Of a DNA stretch of 54,217 nucleotides, positions 34,231-43,673 are shown piece after piece. A program made the position numbers and the translations under genes. The notes under the pieces are model-generated. The model was not told where the DNA came from and ran no database searches. It saw only the letters and a list, made by a program, of their open reading frames with translations. Origin of the DNA: DATMBL01 sp050735975 (GTDB taxonomy: Bacteria > Desulfobacterota > Binatia > UBA9968). Within the stretch, counting starts at the first letter, position 1. Each line of letters starts with the position of its first letter. The DNA lies in assembly GCA_050735975.1 (NCBI GenBank), contig JBOHVS010000026.1, positions 1 to 54,217 on the forward strand, written 5' to 3'.

Positions 34231-35040
34231 TCAGATCGAGCGATGTCTTCTTGCCTCCGATAGATGATGTTCAAGTGCAGCCTGCAATTCGGGCGGACCT
34301 TGGCCGTACCAGTTATCCCGCATTGGCCGGCCCTGCCGCAGGAGCTCGGGAACGGTGACAAACTCGAAGCGGTTTTCCAGCCGCTCCAACATCAACCGGA
34401 GAGCTTCAAGCATGGACCTCCTGTCGTGGTGTCCGTTCACCAACACGTTCCGATAAATGTTGTCATGCAGGATGACAATGCTTCCGGGCCCAACCTTACC
34501 CACCAGACGGTCCGCCATCCAGGTCGCGTCTCGATTTAGCCAATCTTCGGCGTGAACATTGAAGGCAACGACCTCATACCCCATACGAATCGTATCCCAA
34601 CGGCATTGCCATGTCTGGTGGCCATAGGGAGGCCTGAACAGCATTTGACCGTAAGGCCGTAAGACGGCTTCGCAGGCGCGAATCTGTCGGCGGCGCTCCT
34701 CGGCGCTGAGCAACGGGAGAGAAAGGTGGCTCCAGGAGTGATTGCCGATCGTATGACCGGCTTCAGCGACATTGCGCACAACTTCGGGATATTTCACCGC
34801 CGACTCGCCGATCATGAAAAAAGTTGCCTTCGCTCCGTGCCGGCGAAGGATCTCAAGCAGCGCCGGCGTAAATTCGGGGTGAGGCCCATCGTCGAATGTT
34901 AAAGCGGCAACGGCTCTGCTCGTCTGAACGCATCGAACCGAGCCAGCGTAGTTGCGCGCGAGGCTTGCGAAAGGTTTGCCCGATCTTCTCAAGACGGCTT
35001 TGACAATCGAATAAGGTGATTTGTCGAATACAGAGCGCAT
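34231..35040 (-). CDS. Polysaccharide deacetylase (NodB homology, CE4)
   Basis: 269 residues of the metal-dependent NodB fold: AALTFDDGPHPEF (the two aspartates), HTIGNHSWSHLSLP (the HxxxH zinc pair) and RPPYGHQTW. No signal peptide is evident, so it may deacetylate a lipid-linked intermediate in the cytoplasm. It sits between methyltransferase genes of the glycan locus. Confidence 0.88.
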   Translation of the reverse strand: MRSVFDKSPYSIVKAVLRRSGKPFASLARNYAGSVRCVQTSRAVAALTFDDGPHPEFTPALLEILRRHGAKATFFMIGESAVKYPEVVRNVAEAGHTIGNHSWSHLSLPLLSAEERRRQIRACEAVLRPYGQMLFRPPYGHQTWQCRWDTIRMGYEVVAFNVHAEDWLNRDATWMADRLVGKVGPGSIVILHDNIYRNVLVNGHHDRRSMLEALRLMLERLENRFEFVTVPELLRQGRPMRDNWYGQGPPELQAALEHHLSEARRHRSI

Positions 35041-35144
35041 TCTATGGGGTTTCCAGCGGAATGAATGGAAAAATAGAGAATAGCTTGCCGGGGATCGGGC
35101 GGTCAGAGCCAGAAATCGTAAGCAAACCTTTTATGATTATGAAA

Positions 35145-35924
35145 TCAACTGATTTTATCGTCACGCCGCGATCGGGGCTTTGGCGCAAGGACGTGGATGA
35201 TCCACGCGTCTGTTTTTGTGCTGATCCTTACTTCATCAATCGGGTTGTAGCGCTCCTTGAGCCGGCTGCTGACCGCGACGGCTCGCGCGCTTTTCTCGTA
35301 AAAAGAAATAATAAATACCCCGCCGGGTCTGAGCCAGCTCTCGTATCGTTGCACCACCTCCAGGGGCTGGTCCAAAATATACAGAACCTCGTTGAAAATA
35401 ATCGCATCAAAATCCTCGTCCGGAACGTACTTCTCTGCATCCGCCTGTGCAAAACGACCCATGTGAGCCGCGCTCTTTGCCGCCGCGTGGTCAATTGCGG
35501 CTTTCGAGAAGTCGATGCCGAGGTATTTACTGTAGGCTTCCGGGTTCAGTCTGTGGAGCAGGATCCCTTCGCCGCAACCGACGTCTAAAACAGATCCGCC
35601 CGGCTTTAAGAATTGAATGTAGCCGGCAATGACACTGTAGCGCGCCAATTCCTCGAGATCGCCCAAATCGCCCCAAACTCCTGCGGCGTATTCCGAGTCC
35701 CACATTTCTTGGGACACGGGGATGTCTCGTCTACCATGGCGCTTCTCCCAGGACGCGACCCTTCCGGACAAATGCGTCGCAAGCCGTGTTTTCTTCCCGA
35801 AGACGTGCTTGTAGTAACTCTCATAAAGAAACTGCTCGAAGCGCGACTTAATCTGTTTGGGTCGCAGCACGCGCAGCACCCCTGCGGGGCGCTTGACCAG
35901 CTGTTTCATACTTGGAACCATCAC
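35145..35924 (-). CDS. SAM-dependent methyltransferase, tandem copy 1
   Basis: 259 residues. Motif I GSVLDVGCGEGILLHRL, then YLGIDFSKAAID, DAIIFNEVLYILDQ and a C-terminal RYESWLRPGGVFIISFYEKS. It is a close paralogue of the next gene upstream (35961-36746), so the two arose by tandem duplication. Expected to modify a sugar or its precursor; the acceptor is unknown. Confidence 0.8.
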   Translation of the reverse strand: MMVPSMKQLVKRPAGVLRVLRPKQIKSRFEQFLYESYYKHVFGKKTRLATHLSGRVASWEKRHGRRDIPVSQEMWDSEYAAGVWGDLGDLEELARYSVIAGYIQFLKPGGSVLDVGCGEGILLHRLNPEAYSKYLGIDFSKAAIDHAAAKSAAHMGRFAQADAEKYVPDEDFDAIIFNEVLYILDQPLEVVQRYESWLRPGGVFIISFYEKSARAVAVSSRLKERYNPIDEVRISTKTDAWIIHVLAPKPRSRRDDKIS

Positions 35925-35960
35925 CGTAAGGGCCGCGGTCTGTCCAGCGGACCTAAGCCT

Positions 35961-36746
35961 TTATCGCTCCGTGGAAATCGCGTTTCGTGCATTGGACCCG
36001 GCGGCCGCAAATATGTTGATAATCCAAGCGGCTGATTTTGTGCACATTGTTACCTCAGCAATCGAGTGGTAGCGGCGTTTCAGCCGGTTGCTGATCGCAA
36101 CGGCTCGCGTGCTTTGTTCATATAGGGAAGTAATAAATACCCCGCCCGGTCTGAGCCAAGACTCGTATCGCTGCACCACTTTCACCGGTTGGTCCAGATA
36201 ATAGAGAACCTCGTTGAAGATGATCGCATCAAAGCTCTCATCCGGAACAAACGTCTGCGCGTCGCCTTGGACAAAAACAATTCGGGAATTGCCTTTGTCT
36301 CCGGCTTTGTCAACGGCGGTCTGCGAGATGTCGACGCCTACGTATTTGCTAAAAGCCTGCGAACTCAGTTTCTGGATCAGTATCCCTTCGCCGCAGCCGA
36401 CGTCTAAGATGGATCCCCTCCGCTTGAGAAATTGAATATAGCCTGCAACGACACTGTAACGATTGAGCTCTTCCAGTTGATCGAGATAGCCCCAACGAGC
36501 CCCGACATAATCCGACTCCCAGGCCTCTTTCGACATCGGGATGTCACCCTTTCCCTGGCGCTTTTCCCAGGACGCGATCCTCCTGTCCAATCGGCTCGCA
36601 AGCGGGGTCTGTCTTCCGAAAAGGAATTTGTAAAAGCAAGCGCAAAGAAACTTCTGAAACAGTAATTGCGCCTGCCTTGGCCCGCAAAGACCGAGGATTC
36701 CGGTGGGAAAAATTGACTTGGCCAAAACTTTCAGTTCGGCGGTCAT
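35961..36746 (-). CDS. SAM-dependent methyltransferase, tandem copy 2
   Basis: 261 residues from ATG 36746, which follows AGGAGG; a longer reading from 36896 would cover the palindromic element and is spurious. The shared motifs are GSILDVGCGEGILIQKL, KYVGVDISQTAVD, DAIIFNEVLYYLDQ and RYESWLRPGGVFITSLYEQS. Similar over its full length to the copy at 35145. Confidence 0.8.
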   Translation of the reverse strand: MTAELKVLAKSIFPTGILGLCGPRQAQLLFQKFLCACFYKFLFGRQTPLASRLDRRIASWEKRQGKGDIPMSKEAWESDYVGARWGYLDQLEELNRYSVVAGYIQFLKRRGSILDVGCGEGILIQKLSSQAFSKYVGVDISQTAVDKAGDKGNSRIVFVQGDAQTFVPDESFDAIIFNEVLYYLDQPVKVVQRYESWLRPGGVFITSLYEQSTRAVAISNRLKRRYHSIAEVTMCTKSAAWIINIFAAAGSNARNAISTER

Positions 36747-36771
36747 AGCGTTGCCCCTCCTGACTATCAGG

Positions 36772-36900
36772 GACTGTGTCGTAATCCCGTTCATGGTTTC
36801 GACAAGCTCACCACGAACGGGCTGAGCTATATGCGAATTCAAGTATTTAGCCGCTTGCCCTGAGCTTTGTCGAAGGGTGAGCAGGTTAGGTGACACAGTC
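36772..36900. repeat. Palindromic repeat element
   Basis: Terminal inverted words GACTGTGTC (36772-36780) and GACACAGTC (36892-36900) enclose a second inverted pair: TTCGACAAGCTCA (36799 region) and CTGAGCTTTGTCGAAGG (36860 region). This is the common dispersed CTTGTCGAA-type palindrome seen in many bacterial genomes. The right end directly abuts the stop codon of the glycosyltransferase (36901-36903). A partial copy lies at 30462. Confidence 0.7.
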
Positions 36901-37764
36901 TCAAACGGGAGGAGTTCGGTGCCGGATGGCTCCTTGCAGCAGACCGATCTGTGTACCGAGAGTCTTCATCCATGCAAGGCGAGATTCCTTTCGGAAAACG
37001 CGCGCAGCACAGCCGATCAGGCTCCGCCACGTTTGCACATACGATTTCCACGGATGCGCGAGCGTTAACCCTCCGCCGTAGCGCTTGTTCATCAGCACGT
37101 TGTATTGCGCCCACATGCGCGCCTGACGAAAGAGAGAGCCAGGCCGGCTGCTGAAGCGGACGTGCATGACCGCCTCCGGCACGAAATGCAACTCAAATCC
37201 GCTGAGCTGGATCCGAAAACAATAATCGGTATCTTCCAAGTAGGGCAATGACTCGTCAAAACCGCCCACTCGCTCGTGAATGGCCCGTTTAACGCCCAGG
37301 CCGCCGCCTCCCGCGTGAGGCAGGTAGGGAGGATAGGCAACCCTCTGTAAACCGCCACCCTGCGCGTTCTTCAAGTTCTTGTAGATCGAAGGCGGATTGA
37401 GCTTTGCGAAGTCGATACGGTTGGCGGCAAAGTCGCAACGGGAAAGGGCATCGCCCATTGCAGCAAGCCAGCCGAGGCCGACTTCATCATCCGCGTCGCA
37501 AAACACGATCGCCTGGCCCTGGGCGACTCTCGCTCCGGCGTTGCGCGCGTGCGCCGCGCCGCGCCGATCGGAGGCATCGATCATGCGCAAACCAGGAAGC
37601 CGTCCGGCGTAGGTCTCCACGATCCCCCCAGTTCCGTCAGTCGAGCCATTGTCGGCGACGACGACCTCCCAGGACTGGCTCCACTCCTGGCGGCACAAGG
37701 CTTCGAGCTGATTACCGATTGTGGGAGCTGCGTTAAAACACGGAATCACCACGCTCAACTGCAT
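36901..37764 (-). CDS. Family 2 glycosyltransferase
   Basis: 287 residues from ATG 37764 (GGAGG five bases upstream). The GT2 motifs are visible: SVVIPCFNAAPTIG, VVADNGSTDGT, the DxD-type FCDADDE and EDTDYCFRI. No membrane anchor is seen, so it acts at the cytoplasmic face. It probably adds one sugar to the surface glycan; the donor and linkage cannot be read from sequence. Confidence 0.88.
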   Translation of the reverse strand: MQLSVVIPCFNAAPTIGNQLEALCRQEWSQSWEVVVADNGSTDGTGGIVETYAGRLPGLRMIDASDRRGAAHARNAGARVAQGQAIVFCDADDEVGLGWLAAMGDALSRCDFAANRIDFAKLNPPSIYKNLKNAQGGGLQRVAYPPYLPHAGGGGLGVKRAIHERVGGFDESLPYLEDTDYCFRIQLSGFELHFVPEAVMHVRFSSRPGSLFRQARMWAQYNVLMNKRYGGGLTLAHPWKSYVQTWRSLIGCAARVFRKESRLAWMKTLGTQIGLLQGAIRHRTPPV

Positions 37765-37794
37765 GCCAACCTCCGCGTGCAACAGGGACAGGGT

Positions 37795-39156
37795 CTATAA
37801 AGATTGAGAAATTCTCTGGCGTGACGGCTTGCCGCGCTTAGACGATGTATCCAGGCGTCTAAAGTCGGTCGTCCATAAGAGCATCGGCCGGACAATGCCG
37901 GCAATAGCGCCTGCATAATCGCCGCGCGCCGAATCGCCGTCGAGACTGTCGATGACATGAAAAGCAACCGCATCGGCTTCATAAAACTGAAGTTCTTGCT
38001 GGCTCGTCTCAAGCCCCGCATCGACGAGAACCGTTCCTTCCGAAAGGAGGTTGCCTGGAATCCATGCGGTACTCGTGTATTCGCCGGCGGGACGCGGTCG
38101 TTGCCGCCAGGCCGGATCGAGATCATTCGAAGAAAAAAGCAGGGTTCCTTCCTCGTTGTAAAAACTAAAAAACGGCATCAGCACATGTTCCGAGTTGAGC
38201 ACTTCGTACGTAAGTTCGACTGCAACGCTCTTTCGGATGTCTACAGCTTCGGTCACCTGGCCGTCCTGATCGCGCACTTTAACGGCTCGGAGTCGCGCCA
38301 CTTTACCGGCCGGCGCCTTTTGCGGATCTGTCCATTCCCGCGCCGCCGTCGTGCCCAAACCCGAGTGCAAGTAGGCGCTGACGACCTGATGCGACGGTCC
38401 ATCCTTCACCAGTCGGCCGTCCTCAAGAAAAAGACAGCGCGGACAGAGGCGGGTGACCGCCGTCATATCGTGCGATACGAAGAGAACGGTTCGACCTTGG
38501 TGTCCAACGTCTTGCATCTTGTTCAAGCATTTCTTTTGAAAGCGCGCGTCGCCTACAGCCAGCACTTCGTCGACTAGCAGGATTTCCGGTTCCAGGTGGG
38601 CGGCCACGGCGAATGCCAGACGGAGCTGCATACCCGTGGAATATCGCTTGACCGGAGTATCGATGAATCTCTCGACCTCCGCAAAGCTCACAATTTCATC
38701 AAACTTACGGTCGATCTCGGCTTTCTTCATGCCCAAAATGGCGCCATTGAGGTAAATATTCTCGCGGCCGCTAAGCTCCATATGAAAGCCCGTTCCGACT
38801 TCTAAAAGCGAACCCACCCGGCCGTAGATGTCGACAAAGCCCCTCGTCGGCTCAGTGATCCGTGCAAGAATCTTTAGCAAGGTGCTTTTTCCGGCGCCGT
38901 TGCGGCCGATAATGCCGACCACCGCTCCTTGCTCAATCTCGAAAGAGACGTCCGCCAATGCCCTGTATTTCTCCCGACCGCTTGAATTTCTGGGGGATGG
39001 ACTGCCCTTTTCACAACGGATCTTGGAGCGCAACGCGCGGAACGGAGCAGCCATGACATTGCTCAACGAATCCCTCAGCGTCTGATACTTCTCTTGTCTT
39101 ACGGCGATAGAATATACTTTGCCGATATTTTGAGCTTTAATGGCGATTTGCTTCAT
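37795..39156 (-). CDS. wzt: O-antigen/capsule ABC exporter ATPase Wzt, with C-terminal glycan-binding domain
   Basis: 453 residues. Walker A GRNGAGKST (84-92), signature KRYSTGMQLRLAF and Walker B ILLVDEVLAVGDARF precede a C-terminal extension of about 180 residues, which in Wzt recognises the capped sugar end and licenses export. The transmembrane partner Wzm is 11 kb away at 49452. Extended Wzt proteins imply a modified non-reducing end, consistent with the methyltransferases nearby. Confidence 0.92.
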   Translation of the reverse strand: MKQIAIKAQNIGKVYSIAVRQEKYQTLRDSLSNVMAAPFRALRSKIRCEKGSPSPRNSSGREKYRALADVSFEIEQGAVVGIIGRNGAGKSTLLKILARITEPTRGFVDIYGRVGSLLEVGTGFHMELSGRENIYLNGAILGMKKAEIDRKFDEIVSFAEVERFIDTPVKRYSTGMQLRLAFAVAAHLEPEILLVDEVLAVGDARFQKKCLNKMQDVGHQGRTVLFVSHDMTAVTRLCPRCLFLEDGRLVKDGPSHQVVSAYLHSGLGTTAAREWTDPQKAPAGKVARLRAVKVRDQDGQVTEAVDIRKSVAVELTYEVLNSEHVLMPFFSFYNEEGTLLFSSNDLDPAWRQRPRPAGEYTSTAWIPGNLLSEGTVLVDAGLETSQQELQFYEADAVAFHVIDSLDGDSARGDYAGAIAGIVRPMLLWTTDFRRLDTSSKRGKPSRQRISQSL

Positions 39157-39212
39157 TAAGGATCCTGGTCAAATGTTGGGAATATTTTAGCTCACCGATA
39201 AGAAAATCGCGG

Positions 39213-40004
39213 TCAACCAGCACGGGCGGAGGATCTCATATGGATCGCCGTGACTTCGACGTTTGTCGGGAAGCTTAAAGCATGGGCAACCATAGAGGCG
39301 ACATCCTCGGGCTTCATCAGCTTTTCGGGACGGTAAGGGCGGTCCTCATAGGCATGTACCGTCGCCTGCATCGGCGTCGCGGTTCTGCCGGCAAACACGT
39401 TAAGAACCCGAACACCGTGGGAATTGATCTCCTCTCGCAAAGTGTCCGCGACTGCCTTGAGCGCATGTTTAGTCGCAGAGTACTGGCCCGAGTTGGCTAC
39501 AGGGCTAAGCCCGGCGCTGGAATTAATAAATACGATCTGACCTTGCCGGGATTTCAACATGGGCAGCAGCGCTCGGGTCAGCAGGTACGGCGCCCGCACG
39601 TTAACGTTGAACTGCCGATCCAAGTCACGAACCGAAGCGGTTTCCAGACTCCCGAACGCGATCACGCCGGCGCTGTGAACCAGCATGTCGACTTGGCCGC
39701 AATCGCGCGAGAAACTATCGGCAAAGCTCTCGATCTGTTCAGGCGCGGTCAAGTCAATTTGATAAGCGAGCGTACGAGCATTTTCTTGCATAGTTCGAGC
39801 CACAGTCTGGAGGGTTTCCAGCCGCCTTCCAAGCAGGCAAACTGCCGCCCCGCGCGCTGAAAGTTCCCCGGCAATGGCTTTGCCGATACCGCTGCTCGCT
39901 CCCGTAACGACCGCCAGCTTTCCTGCAAAGGGCGCGCTCGGAAAGCTTGTTTCCGCCTGCTCCCGCCGCTCAACCGGCAAGCTAAATTCCACTGTGCTGC
40001 TCAC
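39213..40004 (-). CDS. Short-chain dehydrogenase/reductase
   Basis: 263 residues with the classic SDR glycine motif TGASSGIGKA near residue 35, the NNAG-like HSAG, and the catalytic YSATK (YxxxK) after INSSAG. It has an N-terminal extension of about 27 residues. Its GTG start overlaps the upstream gene's stop by four bases (40001-40004), so it is coupled to the DUF4910 gene. The substrate is not predictable; a sugar reductase in the glycan locus is likely. Confidence 0.85.
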   Translation of the reverse strand: MSSTVEFSLPVERREQAETSFPSAPFAGKLAVVTGASSGIGKAIAGELSARGAAVCLLGRRLETLQTVARTMQENARTLAYQIDLTAPEQIESFADSFSRDCGQVDMLVHSAGVIAFGSLETASVRDLDRQFNVNVRAPYLLTRALLPMLKSRQGQIVFINSSAGLSPVANSGQYSATKHALKAVADTLREEINSHGVRVLNVFAGRTATPMQATVHAYEDRPYRPEKLMKPEDVASMVAHALSFPTNVEVTAIHMRSSARAG

Positions 40005-41338
40005 GCGGACTCCCTCAAGAGGCCGTGCCGCTCCAGAGCCTCAGCCGCCCGATGGATGGCGTTAAAAGACATTCCGGATCGGTCCGCAATATCGAGCAAG
40101 CTGTTCCGGCCATCTGACATATTGAGCACCCATAGCATTGCGAGTTCCCGTTTTTCGCCGTCGCTCTGCCCGCCGATGGCTCCATAGAGCCCCCGTTTTC
40201 CCAACTGAGGCTCGCATTTTGGATTCAAGTTCACATAAGTCCTGTTTCTCTCTACCAGCTGAAGCACGTCTCGGCACATCGACAGCGAACCCGCCACATG
40301 TTGGGGCCGGACGAAGCTCAAATCGTCCGCGGAAGTATGATACTCCGGGAATCGGCCGTGCGGAGTTCTCATGAAACAGCCCACCGGAAGATCGAACCCG
40401 GGCGAACAAAACTGGCGCTCGTCGTAGCCGTACGGAAAGAACTCCATCACCTCGTAACGCTGGCCGGAATCCTTCAAGGTTTTGACAACCGCTCGATCAA
40501 TCTCGGCGTTGCCGCGGCGGCTCCTTTTATAAGTGAAGCTGCCGGAATCTCCCAGACAGGCGAGTATCAATCCGCCGCGTATTCGACTTAAACGATCTTC
40601 GTTCTTGCATAACCAAGCGATCGAGCCGATCGTCCCGGGAGTGAAGAGAAAACGATAGGAGTACCGAAGCGGAACGGAACTCAACTGTTTGGCTAGAAAG
40701 GTCGCCGCGGCGATACCCGACAAGTTGTCATTGGCCAAGGAGGGATGGCAGATATGACAAGAGATGATGATTTCATCTTCGCGCTCGCCTTGGAGGTAGT
40801 ATTCGCCATAGGTGAGAGAACCGTTTTTCAGCGTTGAGTCGATGTAAACTTCATATTCGCCGTGTTTGAGTTGGAGAAATTGACCTTGGCTCAGACAGAA
40901 GCCCCAGTTTTCTTGGTAATAAGAGGTGCGATAAGGGATCCAATCGGAATGCTCGGGCGATGTAAAAAGATGGCCCTTCAGCTCCTCGAGCGAAAGCCGC
41001 GCATGAATAGGAACACTATAGCCGACCACATGGAGGTTGGATTTCATGAAATCGACGATCCTGGCGCCGGTCGCGTCCTTGATATAAGCATCCCGAATAT
41101 TCCACTCCTTGGGAACGGTCCAATCGAATACTTCCGTGCCGCTAGGAACTTCATGAATTGCGAGGTCGATGTGCTTGCGCAGTAGATGGAGAGTCTGGCG
41201 CTGTCCATTTCCGGTAAGGCTCCTGCAAATCGGATATAGACCTTCCATTAGATGAGCGATCTCTTCACAGATCCTTTCCTCGCCCACGGGGGAATCAGGG
41301 CCGGACTCGCGCTCCAATCTTGCGGCGGCGCTTATCAT
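40001..41338 (-). CDS. DUF4910 (aminopeptidase-like) protein with C-terminal winged helix
   Basis: 445 residues. The N-terminal part has the DUF4910/M28-type metal-binding pattern: HPSLANDNLSG near residue 200 and HTSADDLSFV near 330. The C-terminus (SLLDIADRSGMSFNAIHRAAEALERHGLL) is a small winged helix. Such proteins recur in surface-glycan clusters but have no assigned biochemical role. The starting Met is at 41338; a TTG two codons upstream is also possible. Confidence 0.75.
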   Translation of the reverse strand: MISAAARLERESGPDSPVGEERICEEIAHLMEGLYPICRSLTGNGQRQTLHLLRKHIDLAIHEVPSGTEVFDWTVPKEWNIRDAYIKDATGARIVDFMKSNLHVVGYSVPIHARLSLEELKGHLFTSPEHSDWIPYRTSYYQENWGFCLSQGQFLQLKHGEYEVYIDSTLKNGSLTYGEYYLQGEREDEIIISCHICHPSLANDNLSGIAAATFLAKQLSSVPLRYSYRFLFTPGTIGSIAWLCKNEDRLSRIRGGLILACLGDSGSFTYKRSRRGNAEIDRAVVKTLKDSGQRYEVMEFFPYGYDERQFCSPGFDLPVGCFMRTPHGRFPEYHTSADDLSFVRPQHVAGSLSMCRDVLQLVERNRTYVNLNPKCEPQLGKRGLYGAIGGQSDGEKRELAMLWVLNMSDGRNSLLDIADRSGMSFNAIHRAAEALERHGLLRESA

Positions 41339-41340
41339 CC

Positions 41341-42591
41341 TCAACTCTCCAGCACGCGGATTTCCGGAACCGGGACCATGAACTTCCCGCCCCGTTTCCG
41401 GTACTCCATTTGTTGCTCGATGATCTCGTCGACAAAATTCCAGGCGAGCAACAAAACATAATCCGGTTGGTCGAGCAGCAGCCGTTCGGGCCCTACGACC
41501 GGGATGTGGGTCCCCGGAGTATAGAGACCCTGCTTGAGCGGGCTGCGATCGACGATATAGGGAAGCAGCTCGCGGCCGATCTCCAAATACTCAAGCAGGG
41601 TGTTCCCCTTGGCAGGCGCTCCATATCCCGCGACTCGCCGGCCTCTTTGGGCCAATCCCGTAAGGGTCTCATGGAGGTCCCTTTTGATTTTTTGTGCCCG
41701 CTCTGCGAAACGCAAAAAAGTTTCAAACCGGTCGAGGGCGGCGGCTCTTTCTTCGGCGAGAATTTCGGCAACCCCGGAATGCACCCGGCGTTCGCCTTGG
41801 CGCTGCACATGCACCCGCAGTTGGCCATGATGCAAAGGCACCCGTTCGGCATCGACAACGCTCATGCCATGCCGCTCAAAAAGATGTTTCATCGGACCGA
41901 GCGCCCAATACGAGACATGTTCATGATAGATTGTATCGAAAGCCACCTGATCGATGAGATCCAACAGGTAATGCATCTCGACGACGAAAATTCCTCCGGG
42001 TTTCAGAACCGTTTTGATTCCCTGGATGAAGTCACCCAGGTTCTGAATGTGAGGAAATGTGTTCGTGGCGGTCACTAATGTCGCGCGGCCCCACCTGGAG
42101 GCGATTTCCTGAGCCGTCGCCGCGGTAAAAAGATCCGTATATCGTTCAATGCCATCGCTTGAGGCGAATTCGGCAAGATTTTGCGCCGGATCGACGCCCA
42201 GCGGACGGATTCCGTGACGCTTGAAACCCTGCAGCAAGGTTCCGTCGTTGCAGCCGATGTCGATGACGAGATCGGCCGCACCGAGCCGGTATCGTTCGAC
42301 AAGCTCGTCACTGAGTTCCCATAAATGCTTTTTGAGGGTATCGGACGCCGATGAGATATAAAGATAATTTTGGAACATCAACCCCGGCGGCACGGATTCC
42401 ATCAACTGAACGTGACCGCAAGACCGGCAGAATCCGACGCGCAGGGGATACTTCGATTCGCGAGATTGGACCTCCTCTTCACGCAGAAATTGATTGGCCA
42501 GCGCCGTATCGCCGAGATCCAAGAACATGTCAACCCTGCCAGATTGGCAAACAATGCACGCTCTCGTTGACGGGCCGGTTGAATTTTTCAT
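41341..42591 (-). CDS. Sugar C-methyltransferase with zinc-binding N-domain
   Basis: 416 residues from ATG 42591. An N-terminal zinc finger (CIVC near residue 14 and CRSCG near residue 52) leads into the SAM domain (DLVIDIGCNDGTLLQGF) and a C-terminal Methyltransf_14-type domain (GYGAPAKGNTLLEYL). This TylC3/EvaC-like layout C-methylates an NDP-sugar ketone to give a branched sugar. It adjoins the heptose kinase and RmlC-like epimerase genes; overlap with the DUF4910 gene suggests coupling. Confidence 0.88.
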   Translation of the reverse strand: MKNSTGPSTRACIVCQSGRVDMFLDLGDTALANQFLREEEVQSRESKYPLRVGFCRSCGHVQLMESVPPGLMFQNYLYISSASDTLKKHLWELSDELVERYRLGAADLVIDIGCNDGTLLQGFKRHGIRPLGVDPAQNLAEFASSDGIERYTDLFTAATAQEIASRWGRATLVTATNTFPHIQNLGDFIQGIKTVLKPGGIFVVEMHYLLDLIDQVAFDTIYHEHVSYWALGPMKHLFERHGMSVVDAERVPLHHGQLRVHVQRQGERRVHSGVAEILAEERAAALDRFETFLRFAERAQKIKRDLHETLTGLAQRGRRVAGYGAPAKGNTLLEYLEIGRELLPYIVDRSPLKQGLYTPGTHIPVVGPERLLLDQPDYVLLLAWNFVDEIIEQQMEYRKRGGKFMVPVPEIRVLES

Positions 42592-42650
42592 CGTCACTAC
42601 CCCTCTCCTTGCTCCCTGCACCCTGCTCTTAGCTCTTTACTCTTTGCTCT
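42592..42650. repeat. Short AGAGC/AAGAG word repeat between methyltransferase and heptose kinase
   Basis: The short gap is made of repeated words (CTCCTTGCTCCCTGCACCCTG, then CTTTACTCTTTGCTCTCTAC), a reverse-complement match to words at 9342 and 15580. It contains the upstream gene's ribosome site (on the minus strand AAGGAGAGGGG). Confidence 0.5.
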
Positions 42651-43673
42651 CTACTGTACGAAAGGTCTGCAGACCTGAGAACCATGGACTTCATGCGCGA
42701 CGGGAACTTCGGTCAAGCTCCGCAAGGCATCCCGCACGGCCGGTTGCTTCCCCGGCTTCACGATGAAAAGAAGGAACCCTCCACCGCCCGCGCCACAGAG
42801 TTTACCGCCCTCCGCGCCCGCCTCCATTGCCCCGCGGTACCATCCGTCGATTTCACTCGTCGTGATTTTGCTTGATAAATGCCGCTTCAGATTCCAGCTT
42901 GCATCCAGAATGCGGCCGAATTTCCGGATGTCGAAACCTCCATTACTGCATAAGGTCTGCAGTTGAACCGCATGCTCTCGCATGCGTAAAAGAGTATCCA
43001 ATTTGGCCGCCGTGTTGGCCTTCTGTTCGTTTAGCACTGAACTGCTGTCGCGCTGATGGCCTGTCCAAAACATGAGAATGCAATCGAACAGCGCCTTCAG
43101 CCCGCCGTTGTTCAATCGTTGAGGCTCGACGGTGACCGCCCCGCCGGACTTGAAAGAGAAGAAATTCAGACCTCCGAAAGCGGCGGCGTACTGATCCTGC
43201 TTTCCGATCGGTTGCTTGAGAACGTCGATCTCGATGTAAGAGGCCTCTTCCGCAAGTTGTCCGGCGGAAACGCGCTCGCCGCGAAATGCATGAAGCGCGT
43301 TGAGGAGCCCTACGGCGAAGCTGCTCGACCCGCCCAGACCCGTCGAAGCCGGCAGGTCGGCTACGGTGCTGACGTAAATGGGCGGCTCAATTTCGAGAAA
43401 GCGGAGACACTCGCGCGCGATATCGTTCTGAATGTCATCGACTCTCTGGACCTGCTCGCTCTTGGAATAGTTGAGGCGGATCGACTCGTTAAAGACGCTC
43501 CCATGCCGTTTGACGGTCACGTAGATGTATTTATCGATCGCCGTGCTGAAAACGGCGCCGGACTCGCGGTCGTAAAAATCCGCCAGATCGGTGCCCCCGC
43601 CGGCGAAACTGACCCTCAGAGGCGTGCGGGTCATGACGAGGCCGGGATTCTGTCTCGCGGGATAACTAACCAT
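42651..43673 (-). CDS. hddA: D-glycero-alpha-D-manno-heptose-7-phosphate kinase
   Basis: 340 residues of the GHMP kinase family. Signature TPLRVSFAGGGTDL near residue 17, the GLGGSSSFAVGLLNA ATP loop near 112 and KLCGAGGGGFLLF near the C-terminus. It makes heptose 1,7-bisphosphate (alpha) for GDP-heptose. The start overlaps the stop of the RmlC-like gene by eight bases. Sugars other than heptose are possible, but the locus has all partner enzymes. Confidence 0.88.
   Translation of the reverse strand: MVSYPARQNPGLVMTRTPLRVSFAGGGTDLADFYDRESGAVFSTAIDKYIYVTVKRHGSVFNESIRLNYSKSEQVQRVDDIQNDIARECLRFLEIEPPIYVSTVADLPASTGLGGSSSFAVGLLNALHAFRGERVSAGQLAEEASYIEIDVLKQPIGKQDQYAAAFGGLNFFSFKSGGAVTVEPQRLNNGGLKALFDCILMFWTGHQRDSSSVLNEQKANTAAKLDTLLRMREHAVQLQTLCSNGGFDIRKFGRILDASWNLKRHLSSKITTSEIDGWYRGAMEAGAEGGKLCGAGGGGFLLFIVKPGKQPAVRDALRSLTEVPVAHEVHGSQVCRPFVQ

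Noticed and set aside
36772..36900. Protein-coding ORFs through the palindromic element
   Set aside because: Readings such as FDKAQGKRL and RGELVETMNG are the known translations of the CTTGTCGAA-type palindrome and do not form genes.
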